Shown here: piece after piece, positions 27,033 through 36,013 of the stretch
Position numbering within the stretch: position 1 is the stretch's first letter
How the letters are laid out: each line of letters starts with the position of its first letter
Source of the DNA: Salinivenus iranica
GTDB taxonomy: Bacteria; Bacteroidota; Rhodothermia; Rhodothermales; Salinibacteraceae
DNA: 64,000 nucleotides
Reading direction: 5' to 3'
Assembly (NCBI GenBank): GCA_002894665.1
Contig: NCRB01000005.1
Location: 20,937-84,936, forward strand
Made by a program: the position numbers and the translations under genes
Notes under the pieces: generated by a model
Database searches by the model: none
The model's input: only the letters and a program-made list of their open reading frames with translations
Told to the model about the DNA's origin: nothing

Positions 27033-28310
27033 ATGGCTGACTCGTCCCTCACCTCCTTCCTCGACGGGGCCGACCAGAGCCCCTTCCCCATCCAGAACCT
27101 GCCGTACGGCGTGTTCGTGCCGCCGGCCGCCTCGTCGCCCCGCGTAGGCGTCGCCATTGGCGACCACGTGCTCGACCTCGCCGTGCTCCAGGAAGAAGGC
27201 CACTTCGAGCACCCCGACGTGCAGGCCGCCGAGCCGTTTTCGGAGGCCACGCTCAATACCTTCATGGGCCTCGGGCAGGACGCCTGGTCGGCCGTGCGCG
27301 AGCGGCTGCAAACCCTCCTCCGCGCCGACACCGCCGATCTGCGAGACGACGCCGCCCTCCGCGAGCGGGCCCTCCACGAGCGCGCGTCCGTCACAATGCG
27401 GATGCCCGTCGACGTGGGTGACTACACCGACTTTTATTCCTCGGAGCACCACGCCCGCAACGTGGGCTCGATGTTTCGCGACCCCGAAAATGCCCTGAAA
27501 CCGAACTGGAAGCACCTGCCGGTGGGCTACCACGGACGCGCCAGCAGCGTCATCCTGAGCGGCGAGGACGTGCGACGCCCCTGCGGCCAGACGCGCCCCG
27601 ACGCCGACCAGCCCCCGGTGTACGGCCCCTCCCAGCTGCTCGACTTTGAGCTCGAGGTGGGCTTCTTCGTCGGGCCCGGCAACCCGCGCGAGACGCCCAT
27701 CCCCATCGAGGAGACGCCGCAGCACATCTTCGGCTTCTGCCTCGTCAACGACTGGAGTGCTCGCGACATTCAGGGCTGGGAGTACGAGCCGCTCGGGCCG
27801 TTCCTCGGCAAGAGCTTCGCCACCTCTATCTCGCCGTGGATCGTGCCGACGGCGGCCCTGCTGCCCTTCCGCGTATCGGGGCCGGAGCAGGACCCCGCCC
27901 CGCTCGACTACCTGCAGCAGGACGCGGACTGGACCTTCGACGTGGCCCTGGACGTGGGCCTCCAGACGCCCTCGATGGACGCCCCGCACACCGTCTGCGA
28001 AACCAACTTCCGCCACATGTACTGGACCGTGTGCCAGCAGCTGGCCCACCACACCGTCAACGGCTGCAACGTGCGCCCCGGCGACCTCATGGCCTCCGGC
28101 ACCATCAGCGGCCCCACCAAGGACAGCTACGGAAGCATGCTGGAGCTGTCGTGGCGCGGGCAGGAGCCCGTGGAGCTCCCCGGGGGCGAGACGCGCTCGT
28201 TCCTGGAGGACGGCGACCACGTGGTGATGCGCGGACACGCGGACGGCGACGACTATCAGATCGGGTTCGGATCGGTCGAAGGCACCGTCCGTCCCGCCTC
28301 CTGTCAGTAA
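27033..28310 (+). CDS. fahA: Fumarylacetoacetase
   Basis: 425 residues, full family length. Hydrolyses fumarylacetoacetate to fumarate and acetoacetate, the last step of tyrosine degradation. Visible features: N-terminal SH3-like domain (about 1-110), MRMPVDVGDYTDFYSSEHHA with metal/catalytic residues, KHLPVGYHGRASS, metal-binding FELEVGFF and VNDWSARDIQGWEY, then GKSFATSISPWIVP. The other tyrosine-degradation genes are not in the window. It follows the 334-residue protein in an apparent two-gene operon. Confidence 0.95.
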   Translation: MADSSLTSFLDGADQSPFPIQNLPYGVFVPPAASSPRVGVAIGDHVLDLAVLQEEGHFEHPDVQAAEPFSEATLNTFMGLGQDAWSAVRERLQTLLRADTADLRDDAALRERALHERASVTMRMPVDVGDYTDFYSSEHHARNVGSMFRDPENALKPNWKHLPVGYHGRASSVILSGEDVRRPCGQTRPDADQPPVYGPSQLLDFELEVGFFVGPGNPRETPIPIEETPQHIFGFCLVNDWSARDIQGWEYEPLGPFLGKSFATSISPWIVPTAALLPFRVSGPEQDPAPLDYLQQDADWTFDVALDVGLQTPSMDAPHTVCETNFRHMYWTVCQQLAHHTVNGCNVRPGDLMASGTISGPTKDSYGSMLELSWRGQEPVELPGGETRSFLEDGDHVVMRGHADGDDYQIGFGSVEGTVRPASCQ

Positions 28311-28358
28311 AACGCCCCCTCCGCGGCAGAACTGGCGAACCGTCAGGCGACTCGAAAC

Positions 28359-28391
28359 TGTGGCAGAGCCCGGACAGAGGCGATTGCCACA
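28359..28391. repeat. Short inverted repeat upstream of hsp20
   Basis: TGTGGCA (28359-28365) and TGCCACA (28385-28391) are separated by 19 nt in the AT-richer region between fahA and hsp20. It could be an operator for the heat-shock gene or a weak transcript-end structure for fahA. The CIRCE sequence is not present. Confidence 0.25.
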
Positions 28392-28512
28392 TTTTCCGTC
28401 CGGCAAAGACGGTATTGCCATCTCGTCGGGCGCCCCGCCGTTCTGACAGTTTTGCGTGGCCTCGGGTCCGAACTGGTACGGGTGTTGTAACAAAGAATGA
28501 GCGAGTGCTTGC

Positions 28513-28545
28513 GCGAGGGCCGGCGGCCACGGGCCGTCGCCTCGC
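28513..28545 (+). promoter_or_regulatory. Stable hairpin in the hsp20 5' region
   Basis: GCGAGG pairs with CCTCGC and, inside it, CGGCGGCC pairs with GGCCGTCG, leaving an ACG loop and a two-base bulge. It lies 40 nt before the hsp20 start and is followed by a pyrimidine-rich stretch. It may control stability or translation of the heat-shock mRNA, but it does not cover the start codon. Confidence 0.35.
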
Positions 28546-28585
28546 TCTCGTTCCGTTCTTCTTCTGAATTGATTCCCACCCTCCC

Positions 28586-29029
28586 ATGACTGGTATCACC
28601 CGCCGTACCCGCAACCTTGGCGACCTTCAGCGCGAAATCGACCGCCTGTTTGGCCGCTTCTCCCCCTCGCGGGATCAGGACGGCGACCGCTCGTCGCGGC
28701 AGTCCGTCTGGGCCCCGCGCATGGACCTCCTCGAGACCGAGGGGGCGTACCGCATCCGCCTCGACGTGCCCGGCATGAGCAAAGACGACCTGACGATCAA
28801 CTATCAGGACAACGAGCTCACCGTGAGCGGCGAGCGCACGAACGACCGACCCGGGGATGATGCCGAATTCGTGCGCGTCGAGCGCCCGTTCGGTCACTTC
28901 CACCGCGCCTTCACGCTTCCCCAGACGGTAGACGCGGCCGGCATTGAGGCCACGTACGAGAACGGTGTGCTGACCATCTCGGTGCCGAAGACGGAGGACG
29001 TGAAGCCCCGCCAGATCGAGATCCAGTAG
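28586..29029 (+). CDS. Hsp20/alpha-crystallin small heat-shock protein
   Basis: 147 residues. ATP-independent holdase chaperone. A flexible N-terminal arm (1-45) is followed by the alpha-crystallin domain (about 46-140): WAPRMDLLETEGAYRIRLDVPGM, NELTVSGER, FGHFHRAFTLP and the signature A-x-YENGVLTISVPK. The C-terminus ends EIQ, lacking a strong I-x-I anchor. Transcribed alone between a structured 5' region and a strong terminator. Confidence 0.95.
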   Translation: MTGITRRTRNLGDLQREIDRLFGRFSPSRDQDGDRSSRQSVWAPRMDLLETEGAYRIRLDVPGMSKDDLTINYQDNELTVSGERTNDRPGDDAEFVRVERPFGHFHRAFTLPQTVDAAGIEATYENGVLTISVPKTEDVKPRQIEIQ

Positions 29030-29060
29030 TCTGCCCCCACGAGACCTCGTGGACGTTCAA

Positions 29061-29097
29061 CGCCCCCGGCCGCATTGATCGGTCGGGGGCGTTTTTT
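29061..29097 (+). terminator. Intrinsic terminator of hsp20
   Basis: A 12-bp stem, CGCCCCCGGCCG with CGGTCGGGGGCG (29061-29072 and 29080-29091, one G-T pair), a 7-nt loop and TTTTTT at 29092-29097. It starts 31 nt after the stop codon; the clearest intrinsic terminator in the window. Confidence 0.9.
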
Positions 29098-29154
29098 GTG
29101 ACGCGTCCCCTGCTCGGAACCTCTGCCTGTATGCCGGCTTCTCGGTGGATGCCC

Positions 29155-29796
29155 ATGCCGCTCCCTGTTTCGTTCCTCGACCGGCTCTCTTCGCGCCTCC
29201 AGCGCCCCCTCCCCGGCCACGAGGCGCACCGCCGCATGGCCCCGCGCTACGAGCTGCGACGGGACGCCCTCTCGGTAGACGATCGGCATTGCCGGGAAGC
29301 CGCCGTGCTGGCCCTCCTCCTGCCCTCCGACGACCTCCCGTCGGTGATCCTCACGGTGCGGCGCGACGACCTGCCGGACCACGGCGGGCAAATCTCGTTT
29401 CCGGGGGGAGAGCGCGAGGACGAGGAATCGCTCCGCGACACGGCGCTCCGGGAGGCCCACGAGGAAATTGCCCTGGCCCCGCAGTCCGTCCGCCTCCTGG
29501 GCGGGCTCACGCCCCTCTACATTCCTCCGTCCAACTTCTGCGTCCACCCGTTCGTGGGGGTCGTCGATCCCGCCCCGCCGCTGCGCCCCACCGACCGGGA
29601 GGTGGCCGAGGTGCTCCACGCGCCGCTCCATCACCTGCTAGATCCGAACACACGCGTGGTGGAGACGTGGAGGCTACACGATCAGGCGGTGGAGGTGCCG
29701 TACTACGACGTGGCCGGCCGCACAGTGTGGGGCGCCACGGCGATGATGCTGGCCGAACTGCTGGCCCTCGTCGAGGAGGCCGCCCCTCCAGAATAG
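29155..29796 (+). CDS. CoA pyrophosphatase-type Nudix hydrolase
   Basis: About 213 residues from the ATG at 29155, preceded by GGTGG at 6 nt; ATGs at 29131 and 29149 are alternatives, and the frame runs up to the hsp20 terminator. The Nudix box reads GGEREDEESLRDTALREAHEEI (canonical GX5EX7REUXEEXGU with Ala at the last Gly). LLPSDDLPSVILTVRRDDLPDHGGQISFPGG matches the NudL/NUDT7-NUDT8 CoA subgroup. These cleave CoA or acyl-CoA to 4'-phosphopantetheine and 3',5'-ADP. Ends 8 bp from the convergent otsB. Confidence 0.88.
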   Translation: MPLPVSFLDRLSSRLQRPLPGHEAHRRMAPRYELRRDALSVDDRHCREAAVLALLLPSDDLPSVILTVRRDDLPDHGGQISFPGGEREDEESLRDTALREAHEEIALAPQSVRLLGGLTPLYIPPSNFCVHPFVGVVDPAPPLRPTDREVAEVLHAPLHHLLDPNTRVVETWRLHDQAVEVPYYDVAGRTVWGATAMMLAELLALVEEAAPPE

Positions 29797-29804
29797 CCAG
29801 TTGC

Positions 29805-30503
29805 TCAAAGATACCGACGCAGATAATCGGCCACGGCGTCGGGGCCCGCCAGGCGATGACTGGCGCTCGTCGTCCCCTCCCCCACCTTGACCGTGACGGC
29901 CGCCCGGTCGAGGGCCTGTAGGGACTCGAACGCATCCTCGTCCGTCGTGTCGTCGCCCAGGTACACCGGCGTGGCGTCTGGGTGCTCCCCCGCGATGCGT
30001 TCGACGGCCGTTCCCTTCGTAAGCCCCGCCGGGCGGAGCTCGACCACCTTTTTGCCCCACACGGCGTCGAGCGCGTCGGGAAGGTCGGCGAGCCAGTCCG
30101 CCAGTTGCTCCCGTGCGGCCTCTTCGTCGTCCACCGCGCGGTAGTGGACCGCAAAGGTCTGGTTTTTCTCTTCCACCTGGAGGCCCTCCAGGGCGGGGAC
30201 GGACGTTCGGAGGCGCCGCAGGGCCCGCACCGCCTCCTCGGGCAGGAGCTGACGCGCCTCGCCCCCTACGGTCCCCTCCTGCGCCCCATGCAGGCCGATG
30301 GCCCGATACGGGCGGTCGAGAAACTGCGAGAGGGCCTCGATGTCGCGCCCCGTGACGATCCACAACGGGTGCTGCGCCTCGAGACGCCGAAGCAGGTCAG
30401 GAATGTCCGGGTGCGGCACGGCCGCGGACGGGTCGTCCACGATGGGCGCCAGGGTGCCATCGTAGTCGAGGAAGAAGAGGGGGCGATCGACGACGGGGGG
30501 CAT
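29805..30503 (-). CDS. otsB: Trehalose-6-phosphate phosphatase
   Basis: 232 residues from the ATG at 30503. HAD-superfamily phosphatase: motif I FFLDYDGTLAPI with the nucleophile Asp, motif II-like IVTGRDIEAL, the OtsB signature GLHGAQEG, and motif IV VYLGDDTTDEDAFE. It removes phosphate from trehalose-6-phosphate. Forty-three bp downstream of otsA, forming a trehalose-synthesis operon; trehalose is a compatible solute and stress protectant. Confidence 0.93.
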   Translation of the reverse strand: MPPVVDRPLFFLDYDGTLAPIVDDPSAAVPHPDIPDLLRRLEAQHPLWIVTGRDIEALSQFLDRPYRAIGLHGAQEGTVGGEARQLLPEEAVRALRRLRTSVPALEGLQVEEKNQTFAVHYRAVDDEEAAREQLADWLADLPDALDAVWGKKVVELRPAGLTKGTAVERIAGEHPDATPVYLGDDTTDEDAFESLQALDRAAVTVKVGEGTTSASHRLAGPDAVADYLRRYL

Positions 30504-30546
30504 GGCCGGGCGGGGGGTGAAATGAACCGGAGGACAGGATCGCGGC

Positions 30547-31911
30547 CTACCGGTGGAGCGCCTCCAGGAAGCCGTCGGCCCAGTTGTGGACATCGAGCGT
30601 CTCGATGGTTCGCTTGAGGCCCCGCAGGCGCTCGACTTTTTCCTCGTGGGGCATCTCCAGCGCCGTCTTGATGGCCCGGGCGAGCCCGCCGTGGTCGTAG
30701 GGGTTGACCTGCACGGCCTCGGGGAGCAGATAGGCCGCTCCCGTGAGCTCCGAGAGAATGAGCACGCCGTCCTGCGTGGCGGTCACGAACTCCTGCGTCA
30801 CCACGTTCATGCCGTCGCGGAGGGGCGTGATGAGCGCCGCGTCGGCGGCCCGGTAGAAGGCACACAGCTCGTACTGCGTGTAGGTGCGGTAGCGGTAGTT
30901 GACCGGCACCCAGCTCTCCTGCGCAAACCGCCCGTTGATGCGTCCCACCACCTCGTCCACCTCCCGGCGAATCTGCTGGTAGGATTCGAGCTCCGTGCGG
31001 CTCGGCGTGGCAATCTGGAAAAAACTGACCTTTCCGTGGTACTCCGGATTTTCCTCCAGAAACTTCTCGAACGCCAGCATCCGCGAGCGAATGCCCTTCG
31101 TGTAGTCGAGCCGGTCGATGCCGATCACGACATAATCGGTGCCGAGGCGGTCCCGAAATTTCTGCGCCTCCTCCTCGATGGACGGGTCGTGCGCCATGCT
31201 CTTGAACCGCTCCACGTCGATGCCAATGGGATGGGCCTCGGCGCGGATCTCTCGGCCCTCGTAGTGGATGACGTTGCCCTCCACCTCGGCGTCGAGCAGC
31301 GTCTCCGCGCTCTCCAGGAAGTTGTCCACGTACTCCTCTACGTGAAAGCCAATGAGGTCGCAGCCCAACATGCCGCGCAGCAGCTCGCGCGACCACGGAA
31401 GGATCCGAAAGACCTCCATCGCCGGCCAGGGAATGTGCCAGAAATGGCCGATGGTGACATCGGGCCGGTCCTCGCGGATATAGCCCGGCGAGAGCATCTG
31501 GTGGTAGTCCTGAATCCAGATGGTCTCGTCGCCGCCCTCCTCCGTTTCTTCGAGGACGGCGTCGGCAAAGCGCCGGTTCACCTGCCGGTAGGTTTCCAGG
31601 AACGCCTCGTTCAGCTCCAGGTGCTGAACGAGGTAGTGCGACAGGGGCCACAGAATCTGATTGGCCATCCCGTAGTAGTAGCCGTCGAGCTCTTCCGTGC
31701 TCAGGGGCACGCGCCGCACCACAAAGTCGGGGTCGTCGGCGGGGTACTCTTGTCGCTCCGGCAGATCGGGGTCTTCTCCCATGCCAACCCACACGCCGCC
31801 CTGCTCTTCCAGAACAGGCAGCAGGGCCGTGGTGAGGCCGCCAACGGAGGTTTCCCACCCGTCATCGGTTTGTCGAATGGGCACCCGGTTCGCTACGACG
31901 GTGAGACTCAA
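30547..31911 (-). CDS. otsA: Trehalose-6-phosphate synthase
   Basis: 454 residues if read from a TTG at 31911. Family members begin with a short strand like SLTVVANRVPI, which here directly follows the TTG. The sequence upstream (to an ATG at 32055) is not family-like. GT20 glycosyltransferase joining UDP/GDP-glucose to glucose-6-phosphate. Motifs: GGLTTALLPVLEEQGGVWVGMG, WIQDYHQML, GFHVEEYVDNF, IGIDRLDYTKGI, and PLRDGMNVVTQEFV. First gene of otsA-otsB. Confidence 0.92.
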   Translation of the reverse strand: MSLTVVANRVPIRQTDDGWETSVGGLTTALLPVLEEQGGVWVGMGEDPDLPERQEYPADDPDFVVRRVPLSTEELDGYYYGMANQILWPLSHYLVQHLELNEAFLETYRQVNRRFADAVLEETEEGGDETIWIQDYHQMLSPGYIREDRPDVTIGHFWHIPWPAMEVFRILPWSRELLRGMLGCDLIGFHVEEYVDNFLESAETLLDAEVEGNVIHYEGREIRAEAHPIGIDVERFKSMAHDPSIEEEAQKFRDRLGTDYVVIGIDRLDYTKGIRSRMLAFEKFLEENPEYHGKVSFFQIATPSRTELESYQQIRREVDEVVGRINGRFAQESWVPVNYRYRTYTQYELCAFYRAADAALITPLRDGMNVVTQEFVTATQDGVLILSELTGAAYLLPEAVQVNPYDHGGLARAIKTALEMPHEEKVERLRGLKRTIETLDVHNWADGFLEALHR

Positions 31912-32012
31912 AGCAAAAGAAACGGGTCGCGTGAGAAAGAAGCGGTAGGGAGAGCTTTCTACAATACAAAACGGGCCCGGTCCGTTGTATCCCACTCCCC
32001 TCTCTTCACAAA

Positions 32013-32041
32013 AGCATATCATTCCGGACAACCGATGGCAA
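32013..32041 (-). promoter_or_regulatory. Candidate sigma70-type promoter of otsAB
   Basis: On the minus strand TTGCCA (32041-32036) and TATGCT (32018-32013) are separated by exactly 17 nt, one and two mismatches from TTGACA and TATAAT. It lies about 100 nt before the TTG start of otsA in an AT-richer patch. Prediction by eye only. Confidence 0.35.
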
Positions 32042-32083
32042 GGCCCGTCCGGCATCTCCCCCTTGCAGTGGCCGCCCCCCCCC

Positions 32084-32959
32084 TCACCGGCCCGCCGCGC
32101 GGAGCACGGCCTGGGCCCGGTCCGGACGGTCGGTAATCAGGCCGTCGACCCCGAGCGCGATCAGGCGGCGCATCTCGTCAGGGTCGTTGACCGTCCACGG
32201 AATCAGGGCCAGGCCGCGGGTGTGCACGGCGGCCACCAGGTCCGCATCCACGAGCCCTGCGTGGGGACTATAGATCTCGGGCCGAAAGGACAGCGCCCCC
32301 AGGGCCGGCCCGATCTCTTCCTCCCTAGTCTCCTCCACAAGGAGGGCCACCCGTCCCCCGGTCCCCTGCCGGTGGACTTCTTCCAGAACACGTGGGTCGA
32401 AGGACTGAATCGTTGTGCGGGGCGCGACGCCTTCCTCCGAGACCACCGCCCCCACGCCCTGGACAAACGCCTCGGGGGCGGGATGAAACGTCCCGTCCCA
32501 CTCGGGCCGGCTCTTCACCTCGATGTTGTAGAACACCGGGGGGCGATCGTGCGTCTCCACGTACGCCTCCGCCAGGTCGAACACGTCGCGGAGGCGCGGC
32601 TTCGACGCCGATTGCGGGGCCTGTTCCGGAAAGTCGGGATGCCGCAGGCGTCCGCAGTCGTACGACGCCACCCGGTCGTAGTCCATCGCGTAAATGCTGT
32701 GCGCCCGCTCGTCGGACGCCGCAATGCGCTCCCCCGCCGGCGTCCGGCAAATGTGGGCGGCCATCCAGGGCTCGTGGGACACGACGATCGTCCCGTCCCC
32801 GGCCACCACCACGTCCATCTCCAGCGTCGTCACGCCCAGTTCCAGCGCGCGCCGGAAGGCCGGGAGCGTATTCTCCGGGGCCAGGCCGCGGCATCCCCGG
32901 TGTCCCTGCAGGTCGAACCCTTCGGGCGTGCGGATGGAATGGGGGGCGTTGGGCGGCAT
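32084..32959 (-). CDS. Glycerophosphodiester phosphodiesterase
   Basis: 291 residues. GDPD-family TIM barrel: N-terminal catalytic signature LQGHRGCRGLAPENTLPAF with the two active-site His, then TTLEMDVVVAGDGTIVVSHEP holding the metal-binding Glu/Asp, and a C-terminal motif LIPWTVNDPDEMRRLIALGVDGLITDRPD. It releases glycerol-3-phosphate from phospholipid-derived diesters. No signal peptide visible, so probably cytoplasmic. Same strand as otsAB but about 170 bp upstream with its own promoter region between. Confidence 0.93.
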   Translation of the reverse strand: MPPNAPHSIRTPEGFDLQGHRGCRGLAPENTLPAFRRALELGVTTLEMDVVVAGDGTIVVSHEPWMAAHICRTPAGERIAASDERAHSIYAMDYDRVASYDCGRLRHPDFPEQAPQSASKPRLRDVFDLAEAYVETHDRPPVFYNIEVKSRPEWDGTFHPAPEAFVQGVGAVVSEEGVAPRTTIQSFDPRVLEEVHRQGTGGRVALLVEETREEEIGPALGALSFRPEIYSPHAGLVDADLVAAVHTRGLALIPWTVNDPDEMRRLIALGVDGLITDRPDRAQAVLRAAGR

Positions 32960-33222
32960 GGCACGAACGGACCGGCGGAAGCGACACGTTTGGAGGAGAA
33001 AGGCCTGACGCCCACACCCACGCCCGCCCGCCTCGTTCCCGACCCGCGGGGGCCGGGCGGCAAAGGGACCCCGCCGCTCGTTTCAAGAGCGTGCAGAGAG
33101 TCGGTCAATCCCGCCGGATCGGTAGCACTTGGGCCTCTCACTTTCTACGTTGACGTTACTTCCCGCGCGAGCGCAGGCGCGATCGGTCTCGTAGGTCTCC
33201 TCCACAAACGCCTCTTCGGAGC

Positions 33223-35946
33223 ATGGAAGCGGACGATAGCCGCGTCATTCCCATCAACATCGAGGACGAAATGAAGTCCTCGTACATCGACTACTCGATG
33301 TCGGTCATCGTGAGCCGGGCGCTGCCCGACGTGCGCGACGGCCTGAAGCCGGTGCACCGCCGCGTGCTCTACGGCATGCACGAGCTCGGCCTCACCCAGG
33401 GCGCCAACTACAAGAAGAGCGCCCGCATTGTCGGGGAGGTGCTCGGGAAGTACCACCCCCACGGCGACTCGTCGGTGTACGACACGCTGGTGCGCATGGC
33501 ACAGCACTTCTCCATGCGCTACCCGCTGGCGGATGGACAGGGCAACTTTGGCTCGGTCGACGGCGACTCGGCGGCGGCCATGCGGTACACCGAGGCCCGC
33601 ATGACGCGCATCGCCGAGCAAATGCTCCAGGACATCGGCAAGGAGACCGTCGACACGCAGGAAAACTTCGACGGCACGATGGAGGAGCCGACGGTGCTGC
33701 CGGCGGCCTTCCCCAACATGCTCGTCAACGGGGCCGACGGCATCGCCGTGGGCATGGCGACCAAGATCCCGCCGCACAACCTGGGCGAGACGATCGACGC
33801 CACGGTGGCCTACATCGACGATCCGGACATCGAGATCGACGAGCTGATGGAGCACCTGCCGGCCCCCGACTTCCCGACCGGCGGCATCATTTACGGCTAC
33901 GCCGGGGTCTACGAGGCCTACCACACCGGGCGCGGCCGCGTGGTGATGCGCGCGAAGATGCACGAGGAGGACGTGCAAAGCGGGCGGCGCGCCCTGGTGG
34001 TGACTGAACTGCCCTACCAGGTCAACAAGAGCCGCGAGGTGGAGCGCATCGCCGACCGCGTGCGCCAGGAACGCATTGAAGGCATCGCCGACCTGCGCGA
34101 CGAAAGCGACCGCGACGGCCTCCGCATCGTGATCGAACTGAAGCGGGACGCCAACGCCGAGATCGTCAAGAATCAGGTCTACAAACACTCGCGCCTGCAG
34201 GACACCTTTGGCGTCAACATGGTGGCGCTGGTCAACGGGCGGCCCCAGGTCGTCAACCTGAAGGACGCGATCCGGCACTACGTGGAGCATCGCCACGAGA
34301 TTGTGGTGCGCCGCACGAAGTACGACCTGCGACAGTCGCAGGACCGCGCCCACATTCTGGAGGGCCTCACGCTGGCGCTCGACCACCTCGACGCCGTCAT
34401 CGCCATCATCCGCCACTCGCCCGACACCGACACCGCCCGCCAGAGCCTGCGCGAGGGCCGCTACCCGGACACGCTCCGCGAGGCGGACCTGCGCGAGCTC
34501 AACGTCCCGCTCACGCCCCCTGTCGAGGCCGACCGCGAGCAGGACACCGTACAGGAGCTGTTGGGCGACGAGTACGAGGAGCTCGTCCAACAGCCCGAAG
34601 CGGGCCACTGGCTCACGGAGGACCAGGCCAACGCCATCCTGCGCCTGCGGCTCAGCCGCCTCACGGGGCTGGAGCGCGAGAAAATCATCGGCGAGTACGA
34701 GGACATCATCGACGAGATCAAGCGCCTCCAGCACATCCTGAACAGCAAGGAGCGCCGGATGGAGCTCATCAAGGAAGAGCTGCTGAAGGTGAAGGAGCGG
34801 TTCGACGACGAGCGCCGCACGATGATCGACAAGACCGGCGGCGACGACATCATCATCGAGGACCTGATCGAGCGCGAGCACGTGGTGGTCACCATCACAC
34901 ACCAGGGCCTCACCAAGCGCACACCCATCGACACGTACCGGACGCAGGGGCGCGGCGGGGTTGGCATGCGCGGCACCGGCAAGCGCGACGACGACTTCAT
35001 CGAGCACCTCTACGTCTGCCACTCGCACGACGTCCTGCTCCTCTTCACCGACAAGGGCCAGTGCTTCTGGCTGCGGCCGTTCGAGATTCCGGAGGGCAGC
35101 CGCACGGCGAAGGGCCGCTCCATTCGCAACCTCATCGACATCGACCGCGACGACCGCGTGCGGGCCGTCATCAGCGTCGGCAAGGAGAACTTCGAGGACG
35201 AGGCCTTCCTCAACAGTCACTACGTGCTGGCCGCCACGCGAGAGGGACAGGTCAAGAAGACGGCGCTGGAATCCTACAGCCGCCCGCGCCGCGGCGGCAT
35301 CATCGGCATGAAGGTGGAAGACGACGACCAGCTCATCGAGGCATCGCTCACCGGCGGCGACAACACCGTCGTGGTGGCCTCGTCGGGCGGGCGCGCCGTG
35401 CACTTCCACGAGGAGGATGCCCGCCCCATGGGCCGCAACACCGCCGGCGTGCGGGGCATGCGACTGCCGGGGAACCAGACGATGGTGGGCATGATTTCCG
35501 TCTCGCCCGACCGGCGCGAGGCCCTCGACGTGCTCGCCATCGCCGAGAACGGCTACGGCAAGCGCACTCCCCTCACCGACTACCGCGTGCAGAGCCGCGG
35601 CGGCAAGGGCCTCATCACCCTCAACCGCACAGACCGCACCGGCGACCTCGTGTCCCTCAAGGGCGTGGCCGGCGACGAGGACCTGATGATCATCACCGAG
35701 AACGGCATCATGATCCGCACGCGGGTGGAGGAGATCAGCCAGATGGGCCGCAACACGCAGGGCGTGCGCGTCATCAACCTCAAGGACGGCGACGCGATTG
35801 CCGACGTCAGCTGCGTGGCACCCGATGCCCTGGCGGCTCCGGAGGCGGACGAGGAGGACGAGACAGACGAGGCGGCCGACGCCACGGTCAGTAACGGCGA
35901 GTGGGACGAAGAGGCCGCCTCCGATGCCGTGGACGACGCGGAGTAG
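33223..35946 (+). CDS. gyrA: DNA gyrase subunit A
   Basis: 907 residues. Breakage-reunion domain with the catalytic Tyr122 in [10 protein letters not shown]. Quinolone-determining region [20 protein letters not shown] keeps Ser83 and Asp87, the susceptible-type residues. A coiled-coil tower follows near 430-500, and then the six-bladed C-terminal DNA-wrapping pinwheel. The GyrA box is recognisable as QGRGGVG, which distinguishes gyrase from ParC. The tail is highly acidic ([14 protein letters not shown]). GyrB is not adjacent. Confidence 0.95.
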   Translation: MEADDSRVIPINIEDEMKSSYIDYSMSVIVSRALPDVRDGLKPVHRRVLYGMHELGLTQGANYKKSARIVGEVLGKYHPHGDSSVYDTLVRMAQHFSMRYPLADGQGNFGSVDGDSAAAMRYTEARMTRIAEQMLQDIGKETVDTQENFDGTMEEPTVLPAAFPNMLVNGADGIAVGMATKIPPHNLGETIDATVAYIDDPDIEIDELMEHLPAPDFPTGGIIYGYAGVYEAYHTGRGRVVMRAKMHEEDVQSGRRALVVTELPYQVNKSREVERIADRVRQERIEGIADLRDESDRDGLRIVIELKRDANAEIVKNQVYKHSRLQDTFGVNMVALVNGRPQVVNLKDAIRHYVEHRHEIVVRRTKYDLRQSQDRAHILEGLTLALDHLDAVIAIIRHSPDTDTARQSLREGRYPDTLREADLRELNVPLTPPVEADREQDTVQELLGDEYEELVQQPEAGHWLTEDQANAILRLRLSRLTGLEREKIIGEYEDIIDEIKRLQHILNSKERRMELIKEELLKVKERFDDERRTMIDKTGGDDIIIEDLIEREHVVVTITHQGLTKRTPIDTYRTQGRGGVGMRGTGKRDDDFIEHLYVCHSHDVLLLFTDKGQCFWLRPFEIPEGSRTAKGRSIRNLIDIDRDDRVRAVISVGKENFEDEAFLNSHYVLAATREGQVKKTALESYSRPRRGGIIGMKVEDDDQLIEASLTGGDNTVVVASSGGRAVHFHEEDARPMGRNTAGVRGMRLPGNQTMVGMISVSPDRREALDVLAIAENGYGKRTPLTDYRVQSRGGKGLITLNRTDRTGDLVSLKGVAGDEDLMIITENGIMIRTRVEEISQMGRNTQGVRVINLKDGDAIADVSCVAPDALAAPEADEEDETDEAADATVSNGEWDEEAASDAVDDAE

Positions 35947-35980
35947 TCCCGCCATGGCCTCCGTCCGACGCTAAAGCCGC

Positions 35981-36013
35981 GCGCAGCCCCGAACGCCAAT
36001 CGGGGCCCTGCGC
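35981..36013. terminator. Hairpin between gyrA and the convergent protease gene
   Basis: GCGCAGCCCCGA pairs with TCGGGG-CC-CTGCGC (35981-35992 and 36000-36013, two-base bulge) with a 7-nt loop, 35 nt after the gyrA stop. It reaches the stop codon of the convergent peptidase gene. No T-tract, but position suggests a shared transcript-end structure. Confidence 0.5.

Noticed and set aside
25818..28493. 891-codon open frame antisense to the 334-residue protein and fahA
   Set aside because: Same compositional artefact; no motifs and no upstream signals.
33150..33155. TTGACG upstream of gyrA as a -35 box
   Set aside because: No acceptable -10 element at 16-18 nt downstream.
33145..35955. 936-codon open frame antisense to gyrA
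   Set aside because: Long antisense frames are expected in GC-rich genes; the translation has no family features and gyrA itself is unmistakable.
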